From positions 1,922,001-1,986,000 of the forward strand of contig NZ_CP108100.1 in NCBI RefSeq assembly GCF_036195045.1: DNA of 64,000 bases, in the 5' to 3' direction. This stretch comes from Streptomyces sp. NBC_00236 (GTDB taxonomy: Bacteria; Actinomycetota; Actinomycetes; Streptomycetales; Streptomycetaceae). Shown here one piece after another: positions 18,274-27,309 of this stretch. The notes under the pieces were generated by a model that saw nothing but the letters and a program-made list of their open reading frames with translations, made no database searches and was not told the DNA's origin. Each line of letters opens with the position of its first letter. Within the stretch, counting starts at the first letter, position 1. The translations under genes and the position numbers were made by a program.

Positions 18274-18325
18274 CGCGCCGCTCCGTCCCCGGGCCGGGTC
18301 CGCGAAGGCTCCGGGTGCCGGCGGC

Positions 18326-19291
18326 TCATCGCTCCTCCTCGCGGATGCGCTGGGCGCCGCGGAGCCGGGCGGGGGCGGCGCGCCGGTTCTCGGCAACCTC
18401 CTCCTCGGTCGGCAGTTCGGCACCGCGGGTCAGCAGCTTGAGCCGTGGCTGATAACGCTCGGGGACGACCGGCAGCCCGGGCGGTGCGGTGTTGGCGGCG
18501 CCCGCCGCGAACACCTGCTTGACCAGGCGGTCCTCGAGCGAGTGGTACGACAGGACGGCGATGCGTCCGCCGACGGCGAGGCTCCGCACCGCGGCCGGGA
18601 TCGCCCGCTCCAGCACGGTGAGCTCGCCGTTGACCTCGATGCGCAGCGCCTGGAAGGTGCGCTTGGCGGGGTTGCCGCCGGTGCGCTTGGCGGCCTGGGG
18701 CAGCGAGTCACGGATCAGCTCGACAAGCCGGGCACTGTTGGTGAAGGGCTCCTTCTCACGTTCGCGCACGACGGCGGAGACGATCCGCTTGGCCTGCTTC
18801 TCCTCGCCGTACGCGCGCAGGATCCTGACCAGCTCGCCCGGCGGGTAGGTGTTGAGCACCTCGGCCGCGCCGATGCCGGTCGTCTGGTCCATCCGCATGT
18901 CGAGCGGGGCGTCCTGGGCGTACGCGAATCCGCGGTCGGCCTCGTCCAGCTGCATGGAGGAGACGCCGAGGTCGAACAGGACGCCCTGCACCTTGGGGAC
19001 GCCGAGCCGGTCGAGCACCTCGGGCAGTTCGTCGTAGACGGCGTGCACCAGTGTGGCGCGGTCGCCGTACGGGGCGAGCCGTTCGCCGGAGAGCCGCAGC
19101 GCCTCCTTGTCCCGGTCGAGCGCGATCAGCCGGGCGGTGGGAAAGGCGGCGAGCAGCGCCTCGCTGTGTCCGCCGAGGCCCAGGGTGCAGTCGACGACCA
19201 CGGGCGGCTGCGCGCTCGGCGCCTCCAGAGCCGGGGCCAACAGGTCCAGGCACCGCTGGAGCATCACCGGGACGTGTCGGGTCTGGCTCAT
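18326..19291 (-). CDS. rsmH: 16S rRNA (cytosine-1402-N4)-methyltransferase RsmH
   Basis: RsmH (MraW) methylates C1402 in the 16S rRNA P site. The 321-residue protein begins [18 protein letters not shown], with the SAM loop [20 protein letters not shown], then [20 protein letters not shown] and the C-terminal [22 protein letters not shown] at 19291 has GAGAGG close upstream, better than the open-frame start 12 codons earlier. It is the first gene of the cluster here. No mraZ precedes it, although many bacteria place mraZ directly upstream. Confidence 0.95.
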   Translation of the reverse strand: MSQTRHVPVMLQRCLDLLAPALEAPSAQPPVVVDCTLGLGGHSEALLAAFPTARLIALDRDKEALRLSGERLAPYGDRATLVHAVYDELPEVLDRLGVPKVQGVLFDLGVSSMQLDEADRGFAYAQDAPLDMRMDQTTGIGAAEVLNTYPPGELVRILRAYGEEKQAKRIVSAVVREREKEPFTNSARLVELIRDSLPQAAKRTGGNPAKRTFQALRIEVNGELTVLERAIPAAVRSLAVGGRIAVLSYHSLEDRLVKQVFAAGAANTAPPGLPVVPERYQPRLKLLTRGAELPTEEEVAENRRAAPARLRGAQRIREEER

Positions 19292-19326
19292 GCGCCCTCT
19301 CAGGCTCAGGTCCCGGGGGCGCTGCA

Positions 19327-19425
19327 CGTACGGCCTGGTCCCCGCCCGCTCGCGAAGGGGAGGTCCGCCGGCGCCGGGGAAGGGGCGTCAGCCGACCGGC
19401 GAGCGGGAGAGGGCCGGGCCGTACG
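19327..19425 (-). promoter_or_regulatory. Long imperfect hairpin in the rsmH leader
   Basis: A 27-bp inverted repeat (19327-19353 with 19399-19425) has four mismatches and a 45-nt loop. It starts 35 bp upstream of the rsmH start codon. If transcribed it would form a strong stem at the head of the dcw mRNA. The 380-bp gap around it contains no gene. A possible minus-strand -10 (TAAAGT, about 19484-19489) lies upstream of the hairpin. Confidence 0.6.
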
Positions 19426-19574
19426 TACGCCGCGCACACGGGGAAAACATCGGAATGTGCAGGGTGTCGGTAACTTCCCGTCACTTTAGTCCACCCTGCC
19501 ATTCGATCGATTCCCGATCAATCAACCCGACAGCGCGTCGGCCCTCGCTTTGTTCACCCGGCCGGGCGACCGAC

Positions 19575-19599
19575 TGTGAGGCTTGTGGGTTACCTCACA
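19575..19599. promoter_or_regulatory. Perfect 7-bp inverted repeat in the rsmH/carbonic anhydrase gap
   Basis: TGTGAGG at 19575-19581 is matched by CCTCACA at 19593-19599, 11 bp apart. It lies about 75 bp before the carbonic anhydrase start, in the right place for an operator. I do not recognise the regulator. Confidence 0.4.
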
Positions 19600-19672
19600 A
19601 CAAGCGTCGTTGACGTTCTTTGTCCGCTTCGACACCACGCCGGTGGTAGCGGCGAGAGCTAACGTCTAGTTC

Positions 19673-20218
19673 ATGTCGACTTCTGCGCACTCCCCCGCCA
19701 TGGACCAGACCCGCACCGGCGGCACCGTCACCGACCGCCTGGTCGAGGCGAACGTCCAGTACGCCTCCGAGTTCAGCGATCCCGGCATGGACGCGAAGCC
19801 CGTGCTGCGCGTCGCGGTCGTTGCCTGCATGGACGCCCGGCTCGACCTGCACAAGGCACTCGGCCTGGCGCTCGGCGACTGTCACACCGTCCGCAACGCC
19901 GGCGGCGTGGTCACCGACGACGTCATCCGCTCGCTGTCGATCAGCCAGCGGGCCCTCGGCACGCGCAGCGTGGTGCTGATCCACCACACCAACTGCGGCA
20001 TGGAGTCGATCACCGAGGAGTTCCGTCAGGACCTGGAGAGGGAGGTCGGCCAGCGGCCGGCCTGGGCGGTGGAGGCCTACACCGACGCGGACCAGGACGT
20101 GCGGCAGTCGATGCAGCGGGTCCGCACCTCGCCGTTCCTGCTGCACACCGACGACGTGCGCGGTTTCGTCTTCGACGTGACCACCGGTCTGCTGCGCGAG
20201 ATCCTTCCGGCTTCCTGA
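19673..20218 (+). CDS. Beta-class carbonic anhydrase
   Basis: It interconverts CO2 and bicarbonate. The 181-residue protein has the zinc and Asp-Arg dyad motif ACMDARLDL (Cys52, Asp54, Arg56) and the second zinc pair HHTNCGM (His105, Cys108). NAGGVVTDDVIRSLSISQRALG closely resembles the mycobacterial Rv1284-type subgroup. A -10-like TAACGT ends 7 nt before the ATG and there is no clear ribosome site, so the mRNA may be leaderless. A second in-frame ATG at 19700 is possible. It is a single gene, closed by a strong terminator. Confidence 0.9.
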   Translation: MSTSAHSPAMDQTRTGGTVTDRLVEANVQYASEFSDPGMDAKPVLRVAVVACMDARLDLHKALGLALGDCHTVRNAGGVVTDDVIRSLSISQRALGTRSVVLIHHTNCGMESITEEFRQDLEREVGQRPAWAVEAYTDADQDVRQSMQRVRTSPFLLHTDDVRGFVFDVTTGLLREILPAS

Positions 20219-20221
20219 CTC

Positions 20222-20290
20222 AGAGGGACCGGCGACCGGGGGCGGAAGAAGGAGCCCCGCGACGCTGCCCCCGGTCGCCGGTCCCTCTTA
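20222..20290 (+). terminator. Terminator after the carbonic anhydrase
   Basis: A perfect 22-bp inverted repeat (20222-20243 with 20267-20288, 23-nt loop) starts 3 bp after the stop codon and ends in TTA. Confidence 0.9.
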
Positions 20291-20544
20291 CCCGGCCCTA
20301 GGGAGCCGGACGGGCCCGTTCCGACAGCGAAAATCCCCACCGACCCGACATTTCGGCCTCGGTTGTCCACAGGCGAGTGACACGAAGCGGTAACGGCAAC
20401 AAGAATGCGGGTGTGACACCCCGCCGGACCCTGTCCGGCGCGGTGTCCGTAATTCGGGGTGGGCCGGGCCGCACAAGGGCATCGGCCCGTGACTGGGGAA
20501 TCCTGTGCTCCTGGTGAGCGTGGGGCAGGGCCGAGGAGGGCCGG

Positions 20545-21594
20545 GTGACGACCTATGACGATCGAGCGAGCCTCACAGATCTGACCACCACAGCGGAGCG
20601 GGTACGCAGGTCGGTGGAAGGTGTGATCGAGGGCAAGCCCGAGGTCGTACGCCTTTCGCTGACCGTGCTGCTCGCGGAGGGCCATCTCCTGATCGAGGAC
20701 GTCCCCGGCGTGGGCAAGACCATGCTGGCCAAGGCGCTGGCACGGTCCATCGACTGCTCGGTGCGACGCATCCAGTTCACACCGGACCTGCTGCCCTCCG
20801 ACATCACCGGTGTGTCCATCTTCGATCAGCAGCGGCGCGACTTCGAGTTCAAACCGGGCGCGATCTTCGCCCAGATCGTGATCGGCGACGAGATCAACCG
20901 CGCCTCGCCCAAGACCCAGTCCGCGCTGCTGGAGTCGATGGAGGAGCGTCAGGTCACCATCGACGGGCACACCTACGAGCTGCCCGACCCCTTCATGGTC
21001 GTGGCCACCCAGAACCCGGTGGAGATGGAGGGCACGTATCCGCTGCCCGAGGCCCAGCGCGACCGGTTCATGGCCCGGGTGTCGATCGGCTATCCCAGCG
21101 CCGAGGCCGAGCTGCAGATGCTCGACGTGCACGGCGGTGTCTCACCGCTCGACGACCTCCAGCCGGTGGCGCACGCCCACGACATCGTCAAGCTGATCGA
21201 GGCGGTGCGCGCGGTCCACGTCGCCGAAGCCGTCCGGCGGTACGCGGTGCAGCTCGTCGGGGCCACCCGGAACCACCCCGACCTCAGGCTCGGCGCATCA
21301 CCGCGGGCCACCCTGCACCTGCTGCGCGCCGCCAAGGCCTCCGCGGCTCTGAGCGGGCGGGACTACTGCCTGCCGGACGACGTGCAGGCCCTCGCCGTCG
21401 CGGTGCTCGCCCACCGGCTGCTGCCCACCGCACAGGCCCAGCTGAACCGCCGCACCGCCGAACAGGTGGTCCTGGAGATCCTTCAGCAGACCCCCGTCCC
21501 GACCGCGTCGGGCGGAGCGGCCGTCCCGGCGCCCCAGCACCAGCCGGGTGCGGTGTACGGCGGCCGGCAGCAGCCGGGCGCACGGCGGCTCTGA
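20545..21594 (+). CDS. MoxR-family AAA+ ATPase
   Basis: MoxR ATPases act as chaperones that activate partner proteins encoded beside them. The 349-residue protein has Walker A (EDVPGVGKTMLAKAL, about 52-66), Walker B with the following motif (VIGDEINRASPKTQSALLE), sensor 1 (ATQNPVEMEGTYPLPEAQRDR) and the C-terminal lid. The GTG start has GAGGAGGG upstream. It heads an operon with a DUF58 protein and a transglutaminase-like membrane protein, a trio seen in many bacteria. The 254 bp upstream hold no gene. Confidence 0.93.
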   Translation: MTTYDDRASLTDLTTTAERVRRSVEGVIEGKPEVVRLSLTVLLAEGHLLIEDVPGVGKTMLAKALARSIDCSVRRIQFTPDLLPSDITGVSIFDQQRRDFEFKPGAIFAQIVIGDEINRASPKTQSALLESMEERQVTIDGHTYELPDPFMVVATQNPVEMEGTYPLPEAQRDRFMARVSIGYPSAEAELQMLDVHGGVSPLDDLQPVAHAHDIVKLIEAVRAVHVAEAVRRYAVQLVGATRNHPDLRLGASPRATLHLLRAAKASAALSGRDYCLPDDVQALAVAVLAHRLLPTAQAQLNRRTAEQVVLEILQQTPVPTASGGAAVPAPQHQPGAVYGGRQQPGARRL

Positions 21595-22973
21595 TGGCCG
21601 CCGGGGGGCCGCCCGCCATGGACGACAGCGACAGCAAGGGCGGTCTGCGGGCCGCCCTGGGCGGCCTGACCACGCGCGGCCGGTCCTTCCTCGCGGCCGG
21701 TGTGGCCGCCGCGGTCTGCGCCTACGTGCTGGGCCAGGGGGATCTCCTGCGGGTCGGTCTGCTGCTCGCCGTACTGCCGCTGGTCTGTGTGACGGCCCTG
21801 TTCCGGACCCGCTACCAGGTCGCCGGCACCCGCCGGCTCTCGCCGTCCCGGGTGCCCGCGGGCTCCGAGGCGCGGGTCCATCTGCGGATGGACAACGTCT
21901 CGCGGCTGCCCACAGGCCTGCTCATGCTCCAGGACCGGGTGCCGTACGTGCTCGGACCGCGGCCCCGCTTCGTCCTGGACCGGGTGGAGGCGAACGGCCG
22001 GCGCGAGGTGTCGTACCGGGTGCGGTCGGATCTGCGCGGGCGCTACCCGCTCGGTCCCCTGCAGCTGCGGCTGAGCGATCCTTTCGGGATGTGCGAGCTG
22101 ACGCGCTCGTTCAGCGCGTACGACACGCTCGTCGTCATCCCGCGGACCGAACCGCTGCCCCCGGTGCGGCTGGCGGGCGAGGCATCCGGTTACGGCGAGG
22201 GGCGGCAGCGCTCGCCGGCGCTGGCGGGTGAGGACGACGTCATCCCGCGCGGCTACCGGCACGGCGACGACCTCCGCCGTGTCCACTGGCGCTCCACCGC
22301 GCGCTACGGCGAGCTGATGGTGCGCCGCGAGGAGCAGCCGCAGCGGGCCAGATGCACGGTGCTGCTGGACACGCGCCGAATCGCCTTCCAGGGCACGGGG
22401 CCCGACTCGGCGTTCGAGTGGGCCGTCTCCGGCGCGGCCTCCGCGCTCGTGCACATGCTGGAACGGGGTTTCGCGGTCCGGCTGGTGACCGACGACGGCA
22501 CGGAGGTACCGGGCGCGAGCGGCTTCTCCGGCTCCACCCAGGACACGGCCGACTCGGCCGGACTGATGATGGACACCCTCGCCGTCGTCGACCACTCCGA
22601 CGGCGAGGGCCTCGCCCGGGCGTACGACGTGCTCCGCGGCGGCGACGAGGGCCTGCTGATCGCCTTCCTCGGCGATCTGGACGACGAACAGGCCGCGGTG
22701 GCGGCGCGCATGCGACAGCGCGGCGGTGGGGCCGTCGCCTTCGTCCTGGACAGCGCCGCCTGGGTGCACGGCGCAACGCCCGCCTCCGACGCGGCCCGCG
22801 AGCAGCGGCTCCGGCTGCTGCGCGAGTCGGGATGGACGGCGGTTGCGGTCGGGCCGGGCACGGATCTGGCCCGGCTGTGGCAGCAGGCGAGCCATCAGGG
22901 TTCGCTGACCGGGTCCGCCGCGATGGGCGGCACGACCGGCGGCACGACGGGATTCTCCGGTGGTTGGTCATGA
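21594..22973 (+). CDS. DUF58 membrane protein
   Basis: A 459-residue protein with two adjacent membrane segments near the N-terminus (about 25-65) and a von Willebrand-like DUF58 domain whose signature is PRGYRHGDDLRRVHWRSTAR (about 220-240). It is the usual partner of MoxR. The function of the family is not established; the adjacent MoxR and transglutaminase suggest a regulated extracytoplasmic or envelope process. The start ATG shares the A of the moxR TGA. The Gly/Thr-rich C-terminal end (GTTGGTTG) is disordered. Confidence 0.88.
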   Translation: MAAGGPPAMDDSDSKGGLRAALGGLTTRGRSFLAAGVAAAVCAYVLGQGDLLRVGLLLAVLPLVCVTALFRTRYQVAGTRRLSPSRVPAGSEARVHLRMDNVSRLPTGLLMLQDRVPYVLGPRPRFVLDRVEANGRREVSYRVRSDLRGRYPLGPLQLRLSDPFGMCELTRSFSAYDTLVVIPRTEPLPPVRLAGEASGYGEGRQRSPALAGEDDVIPRGYRHGDDLRRVHWRSTARYGELMVRREEQPQRARCTVLLDTRRIAFQGTGPDSAFEWAVSGAASALVHMLERGFAVRLVTDDGTEVPGASGFSGSTQDTADSAGLMMDTLAVVDHSDGEGLARAYDVLRGGDEGLLIAFLGDLDDEQAAVAARMRQRGGGAVAFVLDSAAWVHGATPASDAAREQRLRLLRESGWTAVAVGPGTDLARLWQQASHQGSLTGSAAMGGTTGGTTGFSGGWS

Positions 22974-22983
22974 GAGGACGGTC

Positions 22984-25398
22984 ATGAGCGGTCGTGGTCG
23001 GCTGGCGCTGTGCGCCTATGCGGCGACGCTGATGGCGGCGTGTTCGATGCTGCCACTGGTCGACCCCTACGCCTGGATCGTGCAGGCCGCGTTCCTGCTG
23101 GCCATCCAGTGCGGCGTGGGCGCGCTCGGCCGGCGGGTGCCGCTGCCGCGGGCGGCGACCGTCGCCGCTCAGGCACTGGTCCTGGTGGTGCTGTTGACCG
23201 TGGCGTTCGCCCGTCAGGAGGCGCTGGCGGGCTTCCTGCCCGGACCGCAGTCGGTGCAGCGGCTCGCCGACCTGCTGACCGTGGGTGCGGACGACGTCGG
23301 GCGGTACGCCATCCCGGCACCGGACACGGCGGGCATCCGGCTGATGCTGGTGGGCGGCGTGCTGCTGATCGGGCTCGCGGTGGACGCGCTGGCGGTCACG
23401 TTCCGCAGCGCCGCGCCGGCCGGGCTGCCCCTGCTGGCCCTCTACTCCGTCGCCGCCGGTCTCTCCGACGGTGGCGCGGACTGGCTGTGGTTCCTGCTGG
23501 CCGCCTGCGGCTATCTCCTCCTCCTGCTGGCCGAGGGCCGCGACCGGCTCTCCCAGTGGGGGCGGGTCTTCGCCGGGGCCGCCGCGGCCCGGGGCCGAGG
23601 TCATGCCTCCGGCATCGGCGCCCAGGGCGGCGGGGCGCTCGCCCCGGTGCGCACCGGGCGTCGCATCGGCGCGTTCGCCCTGGGCATCGCGCTGGTCGTG
23701 CCCGCGGCCCTGCCCGCGCTCGACAGCGGGCTGCTGGCCGGTACGGGCGGCGGCAACGGCAAGGGGCGCGGTGGCGGCACCATCTCCGCCGTGAACCCGC
23801 TGGTCTCCCTGCAGAACGACCTCAACCAGCCGGAGAACCGGGAGGTGATGTCGTACCGCACCAACTCGACCGGTGCGCAGGACTTCTACCTCCGCATCCT
23901 GGCCCTTGACCAGTTCAACGGGAGCGAATGGCGGGCCTCGACCCGCCGGCTGAAGGACGTTCCGAAACGGCTCCCGAACCCGCCCGGTCTGTCGCCGGAC
24001 GTCGCCGTGACGGAGATCAGTACGAACATCTCCGCGTCGCCTTCCTACAAGCAGACCTACCTGCCGCTCCCCTACCCGGCGACCGAGGTGAGGGTCGACG
24101 GGCGCTGGCGGTTCGAGCCCGAGGGCCGCACCCTGGTCGGGGACGACGGCGAGACGACCGGCGGGGCGCAGTACGGGGTCTCCAGCCTGATCGTGCAGCC
24201 GACAGCCGGACAGCTCGCGAGCGCGGGCGAGGTTCCGGCAGCCCTGCTCCGCGAGTACACCCAGGTGCCCGGCTCGCTGCCCAAGGTGGTCCGGGCGACG
24301 GCCGACGAGGTCACGAAGGGCTCCGCCAACTCCTACGAGCAGGCGGTGAAGCTGCAGAACTACTTCGCCTCCGAGGGCGGCTTCACCTACGACACCTCGG
24401 TGAACTCGGGTACCGGCAGCGCGGCGATCGGCCGGTTCCTGAACGACCGGCGGGGCTTTTGCGTCCACTTCTCGTTCACCATGGCGGCGATGGCCCGGAC
24501 GCTGGGCATCCCGGCCCGGGTCGCCGTCGGCTTCACGCCCGGCACGGCGCAGTCGGACGGTTCGATGTCGGTCGGTCTGCGTGATGCGCATGCCTGGCCG
24601 GAGCTGTACTTCGAGGGCATCGGCTGGACCCGCTTCGAGCCCACGCCGACACGTGGCTCGCTGCCGTCGTACACCCTGCCGGACGCCCCGTCCGGCGACT
24701 CCGCCGATCCGGCCCGGCCGGAGACGGAGGCCTCGGCAGCGGTGCCGGTCGCACCGTCCGCCTCGGACAGCTGCCCGGCGCAGACGGGCGGGCAGGGCGA
24801 GTGCGGCAGCTCGGCTCTTCCGGGTGCCGCCGCGCCCACGGACACGGGGACGTCGGCGGGCACCGTGCTCGGAGTGGTCCTGGTGGCCGTCCTCGTGCTG
24901 TTGCTCCCGCTGCTGCCCATGTTCTGGCGTATGCGGGTACGGGCCCGGAGGCTGGGCTCCTCCACCGGGCGCACCCCGGCGGACGCGACCGCGAGAACGC
25001 TGGCGGCCTGGCAGGAGATCACCGACACCGCCTGGGACCACGGCATCGAGCCGGACGAGTCGCTGACCCCGCGGAAGGCCGCGGCCCGGGTGGTACGGGC
25101 GGGTGAGCTGGACCCGGAGGTGGCCGAGGCGGTGCACCGGGTGGCGGGCGCGGTGGAGCAGGTGCTCTACGCGCCGGAGCCGCGGCCGGTGTCGGGGCTC
25201 GCGGAGGATGCGCAGGCGGTACGGGCGGGCCTGCGGGGCTCCGTCGGCCGGTTCGCCCGGTTCCGCGCGACAGTGGCACCACGCTCGGCCGTACGGGTGG
25301 TGTGGGCGGTGTCGGAGCGCCGGGCGGCCCTGGCCGGCCGATGGCGGGCGCCGCAGCGGCCCGCGTGGCTCCGCCTCCCGTCCCGCCAGCAGGGCTGA
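22984..25398 (+). CDS. TgpA-like transmembrane transglutaminase-fold protein
   Basis: An 804-residue membrane protein. The N-terminal third holds about six membrane segments (to about residue 250). A large extracytoplasmic part contains the transglutaminase core with Cys near 495 (RRGFCVHFSFTMAAM), His near 533 (LRDAHAWPELYF) and Asp/Glu near 550 (GWTRFEPTP). A last membrane segment (about 620-645) is followed by a cytoplasmic DUF4129-like tail. The family is predicted to act as a protease or cross-linker at the cell surface. I chose ATG 22984 because GAGAGGAC precedes it, 10 bp after the DUF58 stop. The intact triad suggests an active enzyme. Confidence 0.88.
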   Translation: MSGRGRLALCAYAATLMAACSMLPLVDPYAWIVQAAFLLAIQCGVGALGRRVPLPRAATVAAQALVLVVLLTVAFARQEALAGFLPGPQSVQRLADLLTVGADDVGRYAIPAPDTAGIRLMLVGGVLLIGLAVDALAVTFRSAAPAGLPLLALYSVAAGLSDGGADWLWFLLAACGYLLLLLAEGRDRLSQWGRVFAGAAAARGRGHASGIGAQGGGALAPVRTGRRIGAFALGIALVVPAALPALDSGLLAGTGGGNGKGRGGGTISAVNPLVSLQNDLNQPENREVMSYRTNSTGAQDFYLRILALDQFNGSEWRASTRRLKDVPKRLPNPPGLSPDVAVTEISTNISASPSYKQTYLPLPYPATEVRVDGRWRFEPEGRTLVGDDGETTGGAQYGVSSLIVQPTAGQLASAGEVPAALLREYTQVPGSLPKVVRATADEVTKGSANSYEQAVKLQNYFASEGGFTYDTSVNSGTGSAAIGRFLNDRRGFCVHFSFTMAAMARTLGIPARVAVGFTPGTAQSDGSMSVGLRDAHAWPELYFEGIGWTRFEPTPTRGSLPSYTLPDAPSGDSADPARPETEASAAVPVAPSASDSCPAQTGGQGECGSSALPGAAAPTDTGTSAGTVLGVVLVAVLVLLLPLLPMFWRMRVRARRLGSSTGRTPADATARTLAAWQEITDTAWDHGIEPDESLTPRKAAARVVRAGELDPEVAEAVHRVAGAVEQVLYAPEPRPVSGLAEDAQAVRAGLRGSVGRFARFRATVAPRSAVRVVWAVSERRAALAGRWRAPQRPAWLRLPSRQQG

Positions 25399-25411
25399 CG
25401 CGTACGGGCCC

Positions 25412-25440
25412 CGGGCAGGCCCGTTCTGCGGGCCTGCCCG
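25412..25440 (+). terminator. Terminator of the moxR operon
   Basis: A 12-bp perfect stem (25412-25423 with 25429-25440, loop TTCTG) lies 13 bp after the stop of the transglutaminase gene. Confidence 0.8.
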
Positions 25441-25702
25441 CGGGTCTGAGGCCCTGGGCGTCAGACCCGTCGCGCGGAACCGCCCGAGTTCTGAGGCCAC
25501 GGGCCTTCCGCCCGGGGCCCCCGGGTTCTCAAGCCCAGGCGTCGGGCCTCCCGGACGGGGCCGCCCGGGACGGGGCCGCCCGAGGCATCAGGCCCTGAGC
25601 ATCAGGCCCTTCCTGCAGGGCCGACCGGGGCATCGAGCCGCATCGAGCCCGAAGGCATCAAGGCCCGGGCCTCGGCTCCGCAGGCCTCGCCCGGGCACAC
25701 GC
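25441..25702. repeat. Non-coding GC-rich tract with short degenerate repeats
   Basis: No gene is seen. GGACGGGGCCGCCCG is repeated exactly in tandem at 25553-25567 and 25568-25582, and GCATCAGGCCCT recurs at about 25585 and 25599. Variants of AGGCCC/GGGCCT recur throughout. It looks like decaying intergenic simple sequence between two convergent operons. Confidence 0.5.
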
Positions 25703-25738
25703 GTGAGGGGCGGTCGCAGAAAAGCGACCGCCCCTCAC
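25703..25738 (-). terminator. Terminator of the DUF3040 gene
   Basis: A perfect 15-bp stem (25703-25717 with 25724-25738, loop AGAAAA) lies 20 bp past the DUF3040 stop on the minus strand. Confidence 0.85.
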
Positions 25739-25757
25739 CCATAAGTGTTCTGAGCGC

Positions 25758-26156
25758 TTACTGGCCCTGCTCATCACGGCGGCGCTGCCACCGCTGTTCG
25801 ATCCGGTTCATCACGGACCTGCGCTGTTTGGGCTGTCGGCGCGGCTCCGCGCCACCCGCGCGGACTGCCTGTTGCTCGCCCGGTTTCGGCGCCTTGCGCC
25901 AACCCGTCACCGCGAGCACCGCGCAGCCCAGCATGACGAGGAACCCCACCACGCTGATCCAGATCTGCTGGGCGACCATTCCGGCCATGAGGAGCGCGAT
26001 TCCCACCAGAAAGCCAGCAACTGCCTGGTAGACCCGTCGCCGGGTGTATGTACGCAGCCCACTTCCCTCGAGCGCTGTCGCGAACTTGGGATCTTCGGCG
26101 TACAGCGCTCGCTCCATTTGCTCGAGCATTCGCTGCTCGTGCTCCGAGAGCGGCAC
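25758..26156 (-). CDS. DUF3040 small membrane protein
   Basis: A 132-residue actinobacterial protein. The N-terminus MPLSEHEQRMLEQMERALYA is diagnostic of DUF3040; two adjacent membrane segments follow (about 48-88). The C-terminal 40 residues are very basic (RRQPKQRRSVMNRIEQRWQR). The function is unknown. GTG is the start, with AGGAGG 5 nt upstream. The gene stands alone. The 294 bp between it and the next gene hold a possible -10 (TATCCT, about 26207-26212, minus strand) and otherwise nothing I recognise. Confidence 0.9.
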   Translation of the reverse strand: MPLSEHEQRMLEQMERALYAEDPKFATALEGSGLRTYTRRRVYQAVAGFLVGIALLMAGMVAQQIWISVVGFLVMLGCAVLAVTGWRKAPKPGEQQAVRAGGAEPRRQPKQRRSVMNRIEQRWQRRRDEQGQ

Positions 26157-26450
26157 GGAGTCCTCCTCGTCGTCGGCCGCGGGGGGCGGCCGGTATGCGG
26201 CCCTTCCAGGATAGGCAGGGAATCGCCCCCGTGAAACCCGCCCTCATTGCCAATCAGCCAGTCCGGGCCGCCACGGCGGCTCAGCTGCTGAGGCGTTGAT
26301 TCCCCAACCTCCGATCCGTCATGCCGGATGGTGTCCCCCGATCATACGGGGCCAAGGCTCCGATCGGGGCTGCTGGGGCGTACTCCGTCTGCAGCTGCGT
26401 TGCTGATCAGCCACGCTGCCGCCGTGATCGGCCGGTGGCGGGACGGCCCC

Positions 26451-27209
26451 TCAGGCCCGCTTGGTGCCCAGGACGTGCAGCTGGGTGGCCACCGCATGGA
26501 ACGCGGACAGCTCAGCGGCCGCCGTCTCCAGCTTGAGCAGGGCCTCCATCGCGCCGGGCTCGGTGTCCACCAGGACCCCCGGCACCAGGTCGGCGAAGAC
26601 ACGTACCCCGTGGACCGCTCCGACCTCGATGTCCGCGCCCTCGACGAGCTCGGTGAGCTGCTCCGCCGTGTACCGCCGGGGCACCGGGTCGCCCTCGCCC
26701 CATCGGCCGTCCGGGTCGCTGAGCGCGTGGCGCGCCTCGGTGAAGTGGCCCGCGAGCGCCCGCGCCAGGACCGCGCCACCGAGTCCGGCGGCGAGCAGGC
26801 TGAGCGCTCCGGACGGGCGGAGCGCCTCCACCGCGTGCCGCACGCCCTCGGCGGGATCGTCCACGTACTCCAGGACTCCGTGGCAGAGCACGGCGTCGTA
26901 TCCCCCGCGCCCGACCACGTCGAACAGGCCGAGGATGTCTCCCTGGACTCCGTTGACCCGGTCGGCGACCCCGGCCTCGGCCGCACGGCGCTCCAGCGCG
27001 AACAGCGCGTTGGGGCTCGGGTCGACGACGGTGACCCGGTGGCCCAGACGTGCGACGGGAACGGCGAAGTTGCCCGTACCGCCACCCGTGTCCAGTACGT
27101 CCAGGACGTCCCTGCCGGTCGCCTTGACCTGCCGGTCGAGAGCGTCTTTGAGGACCTCCCAGACCACAGCGGTACGGAGGGAGGCGCGGGGGCGCAGCTG
27201 GTCCGACAC
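26451..27209 (-). CDS. SAM-dependent class I methyltransferase
   Basis: A 252-residue methyltransferase. Motif I is VLDTGGGTGNFAVPVARLGH (about 42-61) followed by the acidic VTVVDPSPNAL; post-I and motif II follow at GGYDAVLCHGVLEYVDD. The fold resembles ubiquinone/menaquinone or CmoM-like methyltransferases, but the substrate cannot be read from sequence. The GTG start has GAGGAG upstream. The neighbouring SAV_6107-type gene is 100 bp upstream on the same strand. Confidence 0.85.
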   Translation of the reverse strand: MSDQLRPRASLRTAVVWEVLKDALDRQVKATGRDVLDVLDTGGGTGNFAVPVARLGHRVTVVDPSPNALFALERRAAEAGVADRVNGVQGDILGLFDVVGRGGYDAVLCHGVLEYVDDPAEGVRHAVEALRPSGALSLLAAGLGGAVLARALAGHFTEARHALSDPDGRWGEGDPVPRRYTAEQLTELVEGADIEVGAVHGVRVFADLVPGVLVDTEPGAMEALLKLETAAAELSAFHAVATQLHVLGTKRA

Positions 27210-27309
27210 GGCAGTTGACTCCTCGGCACGGTGCCGCCGCTGAGGGCGGAGCGTGAACAGCGCAGGTGATAGGTCCCGTCCACCCTATTGCCTCGCGCCG
27301 CCGTCCCCG

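Noticed and set aside
22240..25500. Open frame of 1,086 codons on the minus strand opposite the DUF58 and transglutaminase genes
   Set aside because: It is Arg/Pro-rich, has no domain, and mirrors the codon bias of the plus-strand genes, which have clear catalytic motifs. It is a high-GC shadow.
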